Origin: Adineta vaga | Lineage: Eukaryota; Rotifera | DNA length: 64,000 bases | Reading direction: 5' to 3' | Assembly: GCA_021613535.1 (NCBI GenBank) | Contig: CP075492.1 | Coordinates: 2,232,001-2,296,000 of the forward strand | In this document: positions 1-11,223 of the stretch, one piece after another | How positions within the stretch are numbered: the first letter of the stretch is position 1 | Layout: the number at the start of each line of letters is the position of its first letter | Translations under genes and position numbers: made by a program | The notes under the pieces: model-generated | What the model saw: only the letters and a program-made list of their open reading frames with translations | What the model was told of the DNA's origin: nothing | Databases searched by the model: none

Positions 1-134
1 ATAGAAAGACCAATTGTACTTAAAATTAGAATCAATAGATAAATAATTGAAAAGTATCTAATATTATTAATTTTATCTTTTGAATTCAAAAGCATATTTT
101 AATCAAATAAAATGAGAAAAAAAGAAATGATGGT

Positions 135-298
135 TCATTTATATGCTAAGAAACGTGTATGAACATTTAGTTTTTGTTTAGCTATTTCCATTAATCGATG
201 CATAGTATGAGCCGAATAGTATTTTCCATTCAGTTGGGTTTGAGTTAATGGATTTTGAATAGCTTCAATACATTCATCTGATGTATCAAGATTATCGA
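135..298 (-). pseudogene. unrecognised coding exon fragment
   Basis: A minus-strand open stretch of about 54 codons ends in TGA at 135. It reads as a hydrophilic, protein-like sequence beginning near DNLDTSDECIEAI and ending near NVHTRFLAYK. It lacks its own start. In the same strand, 300-480 holds another short open stretch in a different frame, so this may be a 3' exon or a frameshifted remnant running off the left edge of any complete gene. I do not recognise a family. Confidence 0.3.
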
Positions 299-576
299 CA
301 CGTAAAAATTTTTATTTCATCATTGGGGCATAATCCATTGTTAAGCGATACAGTACTTTTGTTCGTTATTAGATTTTCAGATATATAAAAGATTCGTATA
401 AGAGATTGATTAATCTTGAACATTTTAGCTAAATATGTAACACCTTTCATCTGTAATTCTATTTGCTTGAAGATCAAGTTATGTTAATGTTCCATTGTGA
501 ATTAATGCTTCAACAGAAATCTTAGAATTGGTAAGTAAGATCTTGAAAAGACTAAAGCGACATTATTAATATATAA

Positions 577-680
577 AGGGTGGGTGTGGGTGTGGGTGTG
601 GGTGTGGGTGTGGGTGTGGGTGTGGGTGTGGGTGTGGGTGTGCGCACTACATCTATCTAACACCCGTACCCTTCTTGATC
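577..680. repeat. TGTGGG array with palindromic 3' arm
   Basis: About ten tandem copies of TGTGGG (578-642) are followed by a short unique core, CTACATCTATCTAACAC, and a C-rich arm ending ACCCTTCTTGAT. TGTGGG is the published bdelloid telomere hexamer. The core plus C-rich arm is shared with the copies at 785-830 and (inverted) 61702-61768, so this is a member of the dispersed hairpin family with an expanded G-rich arm rather than a plain microsatellite. Confidence 0.85.
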
Positions 681-784
681 GACATGTAAACAACTGAAAA
701 TTGTTTTCTCATCTTTAACATCGTTGGTAACATCGTTTGCTAGTGGTGATGCTTATTCGATAATAGAGTTTTTAGAAGGAATGC

Positions 785-830
785 GGGGTGTGGGTGTGGG
801 TACTATATCTATCTAACACTCACCCTCAAG
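785..830. repeat. TGTGGG hairpin element
   Basis: A G-rich arm (GGGGTGTGGGTGTGGG) is followed by the loop core TACTATATCTATCTAACAC and a C-rich arm CTCACCCTCAAGAT. The arms are imperfectly complementary. The core is almost identical to those at 577-680 and 61702-61768. Confidence 0.75.
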
Positions 831-1007
831 ATATATCCACTCGCCTGACATCACTTAAATTTTTATTCAAACATATTCTTAATACTTTCATAGTATTAAA
901 TAGTAAAATATAATATAAGTACTACTCATACAGAACAAAATCATTCAGACAAAACTTAGAAGCAGAGTTCAAGAATATGTTATTGTCCGCGGTTTATTGA
1001 GACTGCG

Positions 1008-1969
1008 TTACCCATCGACTAGATTATCGATTTGATTTTTCTGTCGACAAAATAATATTCGCTTTTTGGTTGCTCGACGAAATTTCGGTGATGAAATGAA
1101 AAACACATAACAAGTTCCCTACAATAGAAATCCTTCATCAAGGTTCTATAAAATCAATATCATACCGCATAGTAACCATAATTCCACAAAGTAAGTAACG
1201 TAGCGACGAAACTCTCATGTTTAAGCCGAGTTGCATCTTTCGTTTGATTTTTTGTAATATAAATATATGTAACAATAACTCCATATGGAATTAAACAGAC
1301 ATTCACCAGAATAACTTGAAATAATGTCATTCGTACTACCTGCTGGTCAGCATGTTTATTGACAAGAGCTCGGATCGAATGAATATTTCGATAAGTCAAA
1401 TATCCAAATAAAAGCGTCATTATAATTGGAATAACAGCCAGTAAACCAAGAAGAAATACCGATCTGTACTTCACAAAGTAGCTATACGTGATTTCACACT
1501 TTCCTGTCGTAGGCAAAATTTCATAAGACAACGCTGCAGGAATTCCTTGAAGATTCGATATAATTATCATAATGAGAACGAAACGGTGTGCCCATCGAAT
1601 ATTGCTTAAACGCCGTAGTTTTACATGACGTGATGTGACCAGAAACTGATCGATCATTGCCATACACGGACATGTTACTACAATCATAGAGAGAGTATAG
1701 AGTAAATAGTTTCTTGCCTTACACCAATGTGTCGATATTTGTGTTACATCGATGTTAAAACCGAAAGCAATACGAGTAGAAAGATTAATCATAAGGAAAG
1801 CAGTGTTGAAAATAGAAGCAATAAGAAAATAAAATGTGGCAGGATTTGTACGATAAGAACGAACAATTGAAAATATGTAAACATTTATAGTATTTCCTAA
1901 GACACCAGTGATGAGAAGACAGAAACCACCATAAATTGTAATTTGTTGAGCAATGTAAATCAATGACAT
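1008..1969 (-). CDS. rhodopsin-like G-protein coupled receptor (2 exons)
   Basis: Exon 1 is 1166-1969, the intron 1119-1165 (47 bp, GT..AG), and exon 2 1008-1118; the spliced product is 304 aa. Exon 1 carries TM1-TM7: TM1 with a GN motif (GVLGNTINVY), a Cys at the top of TM3, ...MAMIDQFLVTSRH in the DRY position, and TM7 ending LWNYGYYA. Unspliced, the frame stops two codons later. Splicing adds GTCYVFFISSPKFRRATKKR, the usual end of helix 7 and basic helix 8, which is why the intron is believed. The family is the large bdelloid set of class A orphan receptors; ligand unknown. It sits alone, head-to-head with the polycystin-like pseudogene. Confidence 0.85.
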
Positions 1970-2459
1970 ATCTTTACTTTAGATAAATCCACAAATCGAT
2001 TGGTAAAGTCAAAAAAAACCTTATTCTGGTTGAAGAAAGTTCTCAATAAATATTCTTTGATAATTTGAAACTTTAATTGCATATCATAATGAAAAAGAAA
2101 GCTTAGAAAATCTCTATTTAAAGATTATCATCAATTATTTTATAGCAAAATAATAATATGTCATGCATTCGCTGTAGGCAATTACTTTCTTTATTTATTG
2201 ACTTAAAGACATAATTACTTTCTTGTCAGTTCAGTCACGAAGAACATACTTATATGTATGTATTCAAGCACTATTTTTACTAATTGTTTCAGTAACTAGA
2301 GGAAGGAATTATGTTGATCTATTTTAAGAATTACATGACTTTGTTCTTCAAAATAGTTATTTGAACCCTTCAGATTGTCTTTGTCAAATGAATCACTGCT
2401 TTTTTTGCATAAAAGAACACCGATATTTTACCAAACTTTTCCTAACTGTGCATTCATTG

Positions 2460-2513
2460 AGGGATGTGGGGGTGTGGGTAAAGCAGATAGACACCCACAC
2501 CCACACCCTCAAG
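2460..2513. repeat. TGTGGG hairpin at the 5' edge of a pseudogene
   Basis: Inverted arms GGGATGTGGGGGTGTGGG and CACCCACACCCACACCCTC flank a 13-bp loop holding AGATAGA, a trace of the ATCTATCT core seen in other copies. The polycystin-like homology begins immediately after the right arm, so the element marks a breakpoint. Confidence 0.85.
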
Positions 2514-4644
2514 AATTTGAATCTGAAATAAGTCAAAATACATTTGATATTCAACTAAATGATCAACCAAAAAATGGATTTGGTTCAATTGAACCATTAA
2601 AAGGAACAATTTTAACATTATTTACAATTAATTGTACAAATTGGTTTGATCAAGATGAAATAAAAGATTATTTAATTTATGGTATTTCATTCAAAAGAAA
2701 TAAACGAATTTTACTTGCTTATTCAACAAATTCAATAATTTGTCTTCGATTACCTACGAATGTTCATTTAATTGTTCAAATTCGTAATACGTTTGATTGT
2801 TCAACTGAATTTCCTTTATCATCAGTAACAATCGATTCAAACTCTTCGTTAATCTCAAAATTAATCGATATATTATATCAACTTCCACCTAAAGAACAAA
2901 ATCCAATAGGGTAAATTATTATGTATTTTTTAGATTGTAAATAATTTCGATATGAAATTATTAAATGAACATGCAAATATTCGTGAACAATTAATGAAAA
3001 TAGTAAATAATTTTACAATAACTACATTGAATGATATAAAATATCATTCATCAATTCTTTCAATTTTAACTGAAACAACAAGTGAATTAACACGAAAAAC
3101 TTCTGTAATATAAATGGGCTTTTTTTTCTCTCCTCATTTTATCGATATTATTATTTCTAGATAAATACATTGAATAAAAGTTCTCAATTATCTAATTATC
3201 TTAAATCTACTGAAAATCAATTTTCATATGAAGATACTCTATTTATTGCTACACAAATCATTCAATGTGTTACTCATATTCATACGGTGAACGAATTTCT
3301 AGTATATTATTGAATATTTTGTGAAATACAATCTAAAAGAGAGTATATTCAAGTTTTTATAGGCATCCTTCCTTCCCCTCTACAGAATCTATATGTATGT
3401 TGCAGGATAGATGAAAATTCATTGTGTTTTAACATTTTTAATCCCACGGAGATTACGGTAACAGTTTTATTTTGATTTTTCTAAAGAGTCTAAATGGTCC
3501 ATTACAAAAACGTATGGAATTTCTTCAATCTGATTTACCTGAAATAAATGACGATAATGATTTCTATTCTACAGATAATTATTGAAATTTATATTTCTGA
3601 TTTCTAAATTTATTTCTAAAATAGATTTAATAGAAGAAAATAATCGAAATATGTATTATCAACAACAATTAGTATGTAAATCTCTACTTTTTATTATTGT
3701 CTAACGATTTACTTATTTTAAATTCCTGTAGACAAATGAAATGACATATAAAATCAATGATATTATTTCATCTATAACATCATCATTAAATATTCATTTA
3801 CATTTGAATCAATCATTGATTATAAATACGTCATCTGTATTATTTACATTAGAAAAATTTTCAAGTGGATTGAATAATAAATATCAAATGAATTTTTCAT
3901 CAAATTCAATAATTCTTATTCAAACACTGATACAACCATTAGCTTCATTTGGAAATAATTTCTCTTATACAAATTTATCATGATCATTTTCTTTAACAAT
4001 TTTTAATGAAACGCAAATAAATCCAATTGAATTTTTTATTCCACGAGATCCAAATTTTCCTCTCCCATCAATGTTTTATCCAAATATAACAAAACTTAAT
4101 GAAAAATATCGCCAATTTCATTATTATTTATATAATTTAACAGAAAATTATTCAATTCATTTTGAAATTTATCCATTGTCACTAAATATTTCATATTTAT
4201 TAATTTATCAATTTGATACAAAACCAAATTTAAATTCAATTTATCAAAATTGGATTTTATTTTGTCCTTCAAGTAAAGTTTAAACATATCTTTTTTTTTC
4301 GAAAAATATTTTATCATAAAATTTTATATTTAGATTTAACAATTGATGATATTTATCTTCATTTTATAAATAATTCTCAAACATTAAATCATCATTCAAT
4401 TATTTATGGAATTCGTGAATTAACAACAATAGATATCAATGAATATTGTTTGAATGAAAAAAATTTTTATCCAAATTCATCAATGATTAATCAACCAAGA
4501 AAATTCTTATCAAATTATGGAGTTCGTCTTTATAAATCTGCTTGTTTATATTTAGATGCGAATAATAATTGGAAATCCGATGGTTTAATAGTTGGACCAT
4601 TAACGAATCATTATCAAACACAATGTTTTTCAACATATTTATAG
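2503..4644 (+). pseudogene. polycystin-1-like REJ/GPS gene remnant
   Basis: A chain of exons resembles the REJ module and GAIN/GPS region of polycystin-1-like proteins. The first (to ~2910) has GTILTLFTINCTNWFD, as in REJ repeats. Further exons follow near 2931-3110, 3162-3282, 3488-3585, 3626-3671, 3732-4274 and 4335-4644. The last contains SACLYLDANNNWKSDG, VGPL and QCFSTYL, matching the GPS (a Trp, paired Cys, then C-x-x-x-L). Lesions: an in-frame TGA at 3981-3983 with homology continuing beyond it, an exon joint near 2911-2931 that does not keep phase, and a stop exactly at the end of the GPS. No transmembrane bundle or PLAT domain follows, and the N-terminus is replaced by a hairpin element. 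An intact gene would give an autoproteolysed membrane receptor; this copy is most likely dead. Confidence 0.7.
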
Positions 4645-6115
4645 ATACTTCGAATTTTCTTTTAATATCAATGATTAGAAAGTTCTTCAATATAATCAAA
4701 GTATTGAATAACTTATCCTTTCACAAAATTCATGATACAATGTAAAATTTTACTTTTGTGTGACTATAGAAAGCTGAACATTATAGAAGATATCTTATAT
4801 GCCGAATAGATACCGAATTCAGATTGGATAGTAATTAAAAAAGTTTCTACTTATGCTCTAACTGAATAGATAAGATCAGATACATACAGAGGAGTGACGA
4901 AAGCAATGCAAACATTTATCGACGTTATTTAAAATTAATTTTATAATATTCTTAACGAAGTATACATCTAATTCATTATATCTCACAATATTGTTTTCAA
5001 AATGCATTACGTTGTACATTAAACGATTTAGAAAAATATAAAAGCCTGCTGTAAATAAACTAATAGACAGGTGTGTGGATGAGGAACTTGTGAAGTATAA
5101 CTTCGCTTATACTTACGCTCTAATCCTGCTTACCTTCATTAAACGCCGATGACGACTCATCATCATTAGTTACATATATATTGATTGACGATGAGTATTA
5201 TTGGCAATATGCCACATAGCACGAATGACAAAAATGGATCAAATCGTAGAAAGGGTGAGAGCGTGGGTGTGAGTCTGAATACAACACAGATATCCACCCA
5301 CGCCTATATCCTCGAGATTTAATTTAATTTTAGGTTAAAAAACATAAATTAACTTTGGATTCGGAAACGCCCTCAATATAGTCTTATTCATGTATATGGA
5401 ATCTTTTTTTTCAAAAACCTTACAGAAGTGCTTGACAGATGAATATAATTATTCATCAGCCGATAAACATCTTAACCTATTTGACAGCTCGCTTTGAATA
5501 AACAACTGTCTTTTCTCATTACTTTTTATGAATCATTCACCATTTGTCAGTATAATGAAATTCATTGATGTTTTGATTGTATTGATGTATAGTCAAATGC
5601 GTGCATATGTATGACACTGCGCCAATAGAATGGTTTTGTAAAAAGAGCACAATCCGTTTTAAGACAAGAAAAAGAAGATGACGCTTGTGAATCATATAGT
5701 TGTGCTTGAAGCATGATACGGTTTATAGTCTTTGCATTCTGATGTGGAAACCTATCATATTTGTTGTTGTCGTCAACAAGGAATAAGTAGAGTATATTTT
5801 TAATTTGTAGAATTAAAGGTTGTGAAGACTTCAGAAAAAATAAGGATAACTAGTTCAAAATATTTAATGATAGAGCATACGGATTAAGAATAGAATAGAG
5901 TAAGTAAACATGGTGAATATGTGAGAAAAGAAAACAAAAAACTTTAGAATATAAGAGAAAGACGCTAACTACTGGATGGTGTCTTTTAGTGTTGGTAAAA
6001 ATTGATGATACTCTTGAATATTCAGTATAGACTGACTTTTCTGCCATAAATTCTATGGAGAAAAAAATACGATATGCTATCGAACGAGACGATATAATGC
6101 TACAACTTACTTCGT
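4645..6115. other. intergenic; one degenerate hairpin at 5251-5316
   Basis: No coding stretch is supported on either strand. The only structured sequence is at 5251-5316: a G-rich arm (AAGGGTGAGAGCGTGGGTGTG), a short loop, and a C-rich arm (CCACCCACGCCTATATCCTC), a diverged member of the TGTGGG hairpin family. The rest is AT-rich unique-looking DNA. Confidence 0.6.
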
Positions 6116-6436
6116 TCATTTCTCCTCTACGGCATCAACACAAGCACCTTCACGAGGGGAAACACCATTTTCATAATAACTAGTAACCTTGCAACGACCA
6201 CTACAACAAGCACCATCAAAAGTACAAGTATTATCACGAGAAAAATAACCACTACCAAAGCGAACACCATGATTACGTTTGTCTACGATCGCTCGAAGAA
6301 GATTCTTGAGGAGAGCTCGTCGTTCATTTGCCAGACTAATATCTTTGAAGTCTTCTTTGATGTATCGTTCTGTATAGCATGTTGCCAAAAATCCAGAGAT
6401 AAGAACTAAATAGAGCACTAATTTGGTATTGCCCAT
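6116..6436 (-). CDS. small secreted cysteine-rich protein
   Basis: A single exon of 106 aa. The N-terminus has a clear signal peptide (hydrophobic LVLYLVLISGFLATC, residues 6-20). A charged pro-like region with dibasic sites (RR at 39-40, KR at 53-54) follows, then a mature-looking tail with spacing C-x5-C-C-x3-C-x16-C (core DGACCSGRC). The pattern is reminiscent of small disulfide-knot peptides or neuropeptide precursors, but only five cysteines lie outside the signal, so a standard six-Cys knot is incomplete. Cleavage after KR would release a peptide of about 52 residues. Function is not assignable from sequence. The start is the only ATG giving a signal peptide. Confidence 0.6.
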   Translation of the reverse strand: MGNTKLVLYLVLISGFLATCYTERYIKEDFKDISLANERRALLKNLLRAIVDKRNHGVRFGSGYFSRDNTCTFDGACCSGRCKVTSYYENGVSPREGACVDAVEEK

Positions 6437-6858
6437 CTCGTACTGTATATTTTTCTATATATGCGAGTGTCGAGATTGAATTAAAGAATTCTCTTCTGTT
6501 TTCTTTGTGTTCAAGGTACTCCAAGTTATATAATAGAAAATGATAGAGTATATGTTTAAAAAAGAAGTGTGTATTTGATAAATTAGTGTCTTGAAGTAAA
6601 AATTATAATAAATGATTCACTATCCAATAATTAAAGCATCATAACAGAAAACCTTTCTCGTTGTATTAAATGAATGAACTTTCGTCGACTGATCTATAGC
6701 TTCGAAATGAAGCATAGCCTATTTCTTGAAAATTCATTTCCAATTGTTCTCACACCCTATGTACGCAACTCTAATACGAGAGAATGTCCATATAAACGTC
6801 ATCAAGTATTCTTTTTATATGAATTTGTTTTTAATCTCCAACAGATACAAAAAAAAAG

Positions 6859-9801
6859 TTATAATTTCTTTTTGACAGACTCAATATGCGTGTTTACAAT
6901 CGATAAATGAGGATGATCTACAGGCAATGAATGTTGTAGTATTTCAAGACCACGTTCAAGATATGAGAGTGCTTTTGAGTAATCCTCTATTTCGAAGTAC
7001 ATCCCTCCGATGCCCAGATAAGAATTAGCCAAGTCAGAAGAATTTGAAGGAAGAATCTGCTGCTTCATTTCGAGTGCCTTTTCACAATGTGACAGCGCTG
7101 TCGAGTATTTACCCATGGTCCAGTACATTAAACCAATGTTGTTATAATAAGAAGACAACTGAGAATAATCTGAAGGAAAAGCTTTTTGTAGAATTTCAAG
7201 TCCTTTTTCATAGTACGAAAGTGCTTTTAAGCTATCACCCATCTTTTTATTCACATCGCCAATGTTATTATGCAAAGTACCCAAATCAGGATGGTTGCTA
7301 GGAAGAATGTTTTGTTGAATTTCAAGTGCTTTTTCATAATATGAAAGCGCTGTCGAGTATTCATCTATGCTAGAATACACTGCTCCAATGTTGTTATATG
7401 AAGTACCCAAATCAGGATGATTGTTAGGAAGAGTGTTTCGTCGAATTTCAAGTGCTTTTTCGAAAAATGAAAGCGCTGTCGAGTATTCGCCTATGCTACA
7501 ATACACTGCTCCGATGTTGTTATATGAATTGCCCAAATCAGAATGATTGTTAGGAAGAATATTTTGTTGAATTTCAAGTGCTTTTTCGAGAAATGAAAGC
7601 GCTTTGGTGTATTCGCCCATATTGTCGTACACCGAACTATAACCAAGGTAACAAGTAACTAAATCTCGGCGATTTGAGGAGAGAGAATTTTTACTGATTT
7701 CGAATGCTTTTTCATAATATGAAAGCGCTGTCGAGTATTCACCCATGTTATTATACGTCAAACCGATGTTGCTGTAAGAAGTACTTAGATGAGGATGATC
7801 TGAAGGAAGAACTTTTTGTTGGATTTCAAGTGCTTTTTCATAGTACGAAAGTGCTTTTGAATATTCACCCATCTGGTGATGAACATTACCGATGTTGTCA
7901 TAACAAACAGTTAAATCTGGATGATTTGGAGGCAGAGTTTTGTGATAGATTTCAAGTACTTTTTCGAAATATGAAAGAGTTTTTGAGTATTGACCCATCT
8001 TCAAGTATACTATACTAATATTGTTGTAAGAACAAGCCAAATCAGGATGATTTGAAGGTAGAACTTGATGATCGATTTCAAGTGCTTTTTCATAGTACAA
8101 AAGTGCTTTTGAATATTCACCCATATTAGTATACACTGAACCATAACAGGCGTAACAGAAGCCTAATTTTGGATGATTTGGAGGAAGAATTTCTTGATAG
8201 ATTTCAAGTGCTTTTTCATAATATAAGAGTGCTTTGGAGTATTCATCCATGTTAACATAAGCTGAGCCAATTCCACAAGATGAAATAGCTAAATTGTATG
8301 CACTAAAAGACGGTGATTTGTCATAAATTTCAAGTGCAGCTTGATAAAATGTAGTTGCTTCTTCATATTGTCCTTGTTTATTTTTGATAGTTCCTAACAT
8401 ATGATACAAATGTGCTTTGTCATTTTCATCAGTTGTCTGTTGAAGCATAATGTTATATAACTCTTCAGCTTTATCATATTCACTTAGATTTACCATTAAT
8501 TGGCTAAGTCGAAGCCAACCTGTAGATCTTTGAGTTTCTTCACGTATGCATTCAGTTAAAGCGTTTAGCTCACGATCATTATCACTAGTTAATGTTAAAT
8601 CTACTTGACAAATTCGATCATATCCTTCGATTTGTTTTATCTGCTCAATGCGAAAAACGGAATGCATAGAGAATAAAATTTCATCTTCTTGTTGAAAACA
8701 ACTGACATCGCGAACGTTAGCAAACGGTGCCGAAGATATCAAAGGATTAACAGTGATATGAAAGAGAATACCTATCAGCTTCGAATCATTCGCGCTACTT
8801 TCGGCATACATAAGAGATACTGCTTGATCAAAACTTGTCGACAGGAAATTATTAAACGACATCAATCCACCTTTGGTTTCCATTAATTGTTCAAAGTCTG
8901 TTTTAGGCAAACCTTGGCCACGATATACAATAATCAAGTCGGAGTGATGATGTTCAGTGAACTGTTCTGAATGAAGTTCAACAATATGTTGATGAACATC
9001 GCTTATGAAAAATCCCATTTTAATAATGAGATCTACTTCCATAGTGCGCAATGCTCTATTGACCATCGAATATAGAAAACTATCAGATGTATACCACCAT
9101 ATAGGACGATAGTGATAGTATTCATTTTCAATCTTTTCGATATTTTTCAATTGGGCATCATTTTCAACGAACTCTTCACGATAATACGTCAGAAAATCTC
9201 TAATATGTGTTTGATCAAAGTCAATTGTAAGTAAAATTTCTTTCAATAATTGAGTATACATAAAGGATTGATTGAGTTGATCGAGATTTGGTTTAGAATC
9301 TTCATCAGTTATCTTGATAAAACTGATAGAAACTGCATTTTGATCGCAACGAAGAGCGTCATGTTTGAGTGCTTTACAGATCGATGTAATATCTGTGAAA
9401 GCATCTTTTACCTTGAAATATTGTTCCGGCCATTTTTCGTGTTGCGTCTTATTATCAGAAAAGATATAAATGCAACTAATTTGATCAATGTCTTGAATCA
9501 AGGGAATAATAGTTTGGCTGAATAGTTCAGAAACAATCATAAATACCATTTCTTCTTTAATGTTGGTAACGAAATTCATGCATTCATCGCTATCAGTAAA
9601 TGTATAGACATCGTTCACTATTTGCCGTAATTGACTAACGATGTTGTGATAATCATCATTGTTATTGATTTCATCGATGTTTTCATCTAGTAAAACAAGC
9701 ACAAAGTTTTGGATTCTTCGAATATTTGTCGATCGACGTGATCTTATCCTAGAAGAGTCCCTTGACACAGCAGTAGGTGATGACTTCTTGTGTTGATCCA
9801 T
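6859..9801 (-). CDS. NAD:arginine ADP-ribosyltransferase-like protein with C-terminal TPR array
   Basis: One intronless 980-aa ORF. Residues ~30-180 form an N-terminal domain I cannot name but have seen ahead of such ART domains in bdelloids. Residues ~190-400 resemble the R-S-E class ADP-ribosyltransferase fold: VYRGQ supplies the Arg, FLSTSFD the Ser motif and QEDEILF the ExE motif, so all three catalytic signatures are present and transfer of ADP-ribose from NAD to arginine is plausible. From ~455 to 965 there are 12 kinesin-light-chain-like TPRs of 42 aa (core GEYSKALSYYEKALEI, linker LP.NHPDL), then a short basic tail. The TPRs probably recruit a protein partner. The DNA of the TPRs is strongly repetitive. 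No signal peptide is seen, so a cytosolic location is inferred. Confidence 0.85.
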   Translation of the reverse strand: MDQHKKSSPTAVSRDSSRIRSRRSTNIRRIQNFVLVLLDENIDEINNNDDYHNIVSQLRQIVNDVYTFTDSDECMNFVTNIKEEMVFMIVSELFSQTIIPLIQDIDQISCIYIFSDNKTQHEKWPEQYFKVKDAFTDITSICKALKHDALRCDQNAVSISFIKITDEDSKPNLDQLNQSFMYTQLLKEILLTIDFDQTHIRDFLTYYREEFVENDAQLKNIEKIENEYYHYRPIWWYTSDSFLYSMVNRALRTMEVDLIIKMGFFISDVHQHIVELHSEQFTEHHHSDLIIVYRGQGLPKTDFEQLMETKGGLMSFNNFLSTSFDQAVSLMYAESSANDSKLIGILFHITVNPLISSAPFANVRDVSCFQQEDEILFSMHSVFRIEQIKQIEGYDRICQVDLTLTSDNDRELNALTECIREETQRSTGWLRLSQLMVNLSEYDKAEELYNIMLQQTTDENDKAHLYHMLGTIKNKQGQYEEATTFYQAALEIYDKSPSFSAYNLAISSCGIGSAYVNMDEYSKALLYYEKALEIYQEILPPNHPKLGFCYACYGSVYTNMGEYSKALLYYEKALEIDHQVLPSNHPDLACSYNNISIVYLKMGQYSKTLSYFEKVLEIYHKTLPPNHPDLTVCYDNIGNVHHQMGEYSKALSYYEKALEIQQKVLPSDHPHLSTSYSNIGLTYNNMGEYSTALSYYEKAFEISKNSLSSNRRDLVTCYLGYSSVYDNMGEYTKALSFLEKALEIQQNILPNNHSDLGNSYNNIGAVYCSIGEYSTALSFFEKALEIRRNTLPNNHPDLGTSYNNIGAVYSSIDEYSTALSYYEKALEIQQNILPSNHPDLGTLHNNIGDVNKKMGDSLKALSYYEKGLEILQKAFPSDYSQLSSYYNNIGLMYWTMGKYSTALSHCEKALEMKQQILPSNSSDLANSYLGIGGMYFEIEDYSKALSYLERGLEILQHSLPVDHPHLSIVNTHIESVKKKL

Positions 9802-11223
9802 AACTGCTTTATCTAGATCTATTAAAACAAAAGATTTGCGTTAATAATAGTAGTCTTGATCCTTTCTTAATACGTAGGCATGTACCGAACCCGAACAGTT
9901 CGATTTCGTTTTAAAAGTTTGAACTTGGAATCTTTATGATTCTATCATTCTGTGTGATTATAGAATTAGAGCTCAGACTTAATGGAAGTTTCTGTGGAAG
10001 TTGCGTCGATTAAAAGTATAAAGTTTTGTGACAGATATATGTCGAAGTTTTGAATAACTTCGATAAATGCACAACTGCAATGATGACAAAATTGTTCCAT
10101 GAAAGGAGCAATAGTAGAAATTTATATTTATCTTCGAGTCTTTTAGCACTATGTTATATTTTGTGAACTATTATTTAACTTATCCATCTTGAGGGTGTGA
10201 GTGTGAATACTCCTATCGTCTGTCACTCACACCCTACAAAAATATTTATCGGAGGAGAGGGAGAGGCAAAGTACTTCTTGTTCTCCGTTAGATGAAACAC
10301 TATCACCGATTAAGATTACAGATTATACATATTTTACTTTAGTTCGGTATGTCTAATATTTGAAATATTTAATTTCTAGTTATGAATCATTTTAACAAAC
10401 TATACTTACCACCGGCAAAAATATCAAAGGTTTGACGATGTGTAAGCGTCGGTATCATTTAATATATACGCGATATGATAACGTTTTTTTTTGCTTTATC
10501 AAAATATTCGTTTATGATCTTTCCACGGTGAAAATATTTTTCCTTTCTTCTTTTGGTTTTCGCCTCATGTGTCTTGGTGGATTTTTTTCACACTAAAGAT
10601 TTGATATCTGAAGACTGTATATATTACAAAGATAAAATATTTAAAGTGTAAAGAAAAGGATGGCGAGTCATCAATTGAAAAACAGATCGATTCTATCTTT
10701 TGACGACAAGTACAATCTTGAGAGTATAGGTGTGGGTTAAGAGTATAGCCTCATGTACACTCATACTCTCAAGATCTTCTATTGCTCAAGACAATATACG
10801 TATTGTCAATGCCATTTGTTGATTCATAGACTTTGATGTATTTTTAACCAGCATTACTATAGCCCTTATACTTACATGGGTAGAATGAGTTAAAGAACCA
10901 TCTAAATTGAATTATTCTTTTCGTAGTGCTTTTTACTTTCTTTCTTTCTACGTTATCATGCACGAGTCACGCACTTTTGTGACTTGCATTTTTCTACATG
11001 TGCCATCAACGACACAAAAGTACGTGTCTATAACAACGAACCGCAGAACTGAAAGGACTATTAAAGGTGAGGAGCGTCACCCGGCTCGTTCTCTTTCTTA
11101 CTCATTCTGATATTATAAAATGCCTACTAGATTTATTCTATTTTTTAACACTTTACTTACACTCATTGTCAATCTTAAGTGGATTTATTCGTCAACGCCT
11201 ATTATTAAACTTAGATTTTTGGA
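9802..11223. other. intergenic with two TGTGGG-type hairpins
   Basis: No gene is supported. Hairpins lie at 10187-10235 (ATCTTGAGGGTGTGAGTGTG ... CACTCACACCCT) and 10715-10775 (ATCTTGAGAGTATAGG ... CATACTCTCAAGAT). Both begin with the family terminus CTTGAG and have short unrelated loops. The rest is AT-rich. Confidence 0.7.

Noticed and set aside
7044-8018. Plus-strand ORFs opposite the TPR array
   Set aside because: Antisense images of the 42-aa TPR repeats with no independent support.
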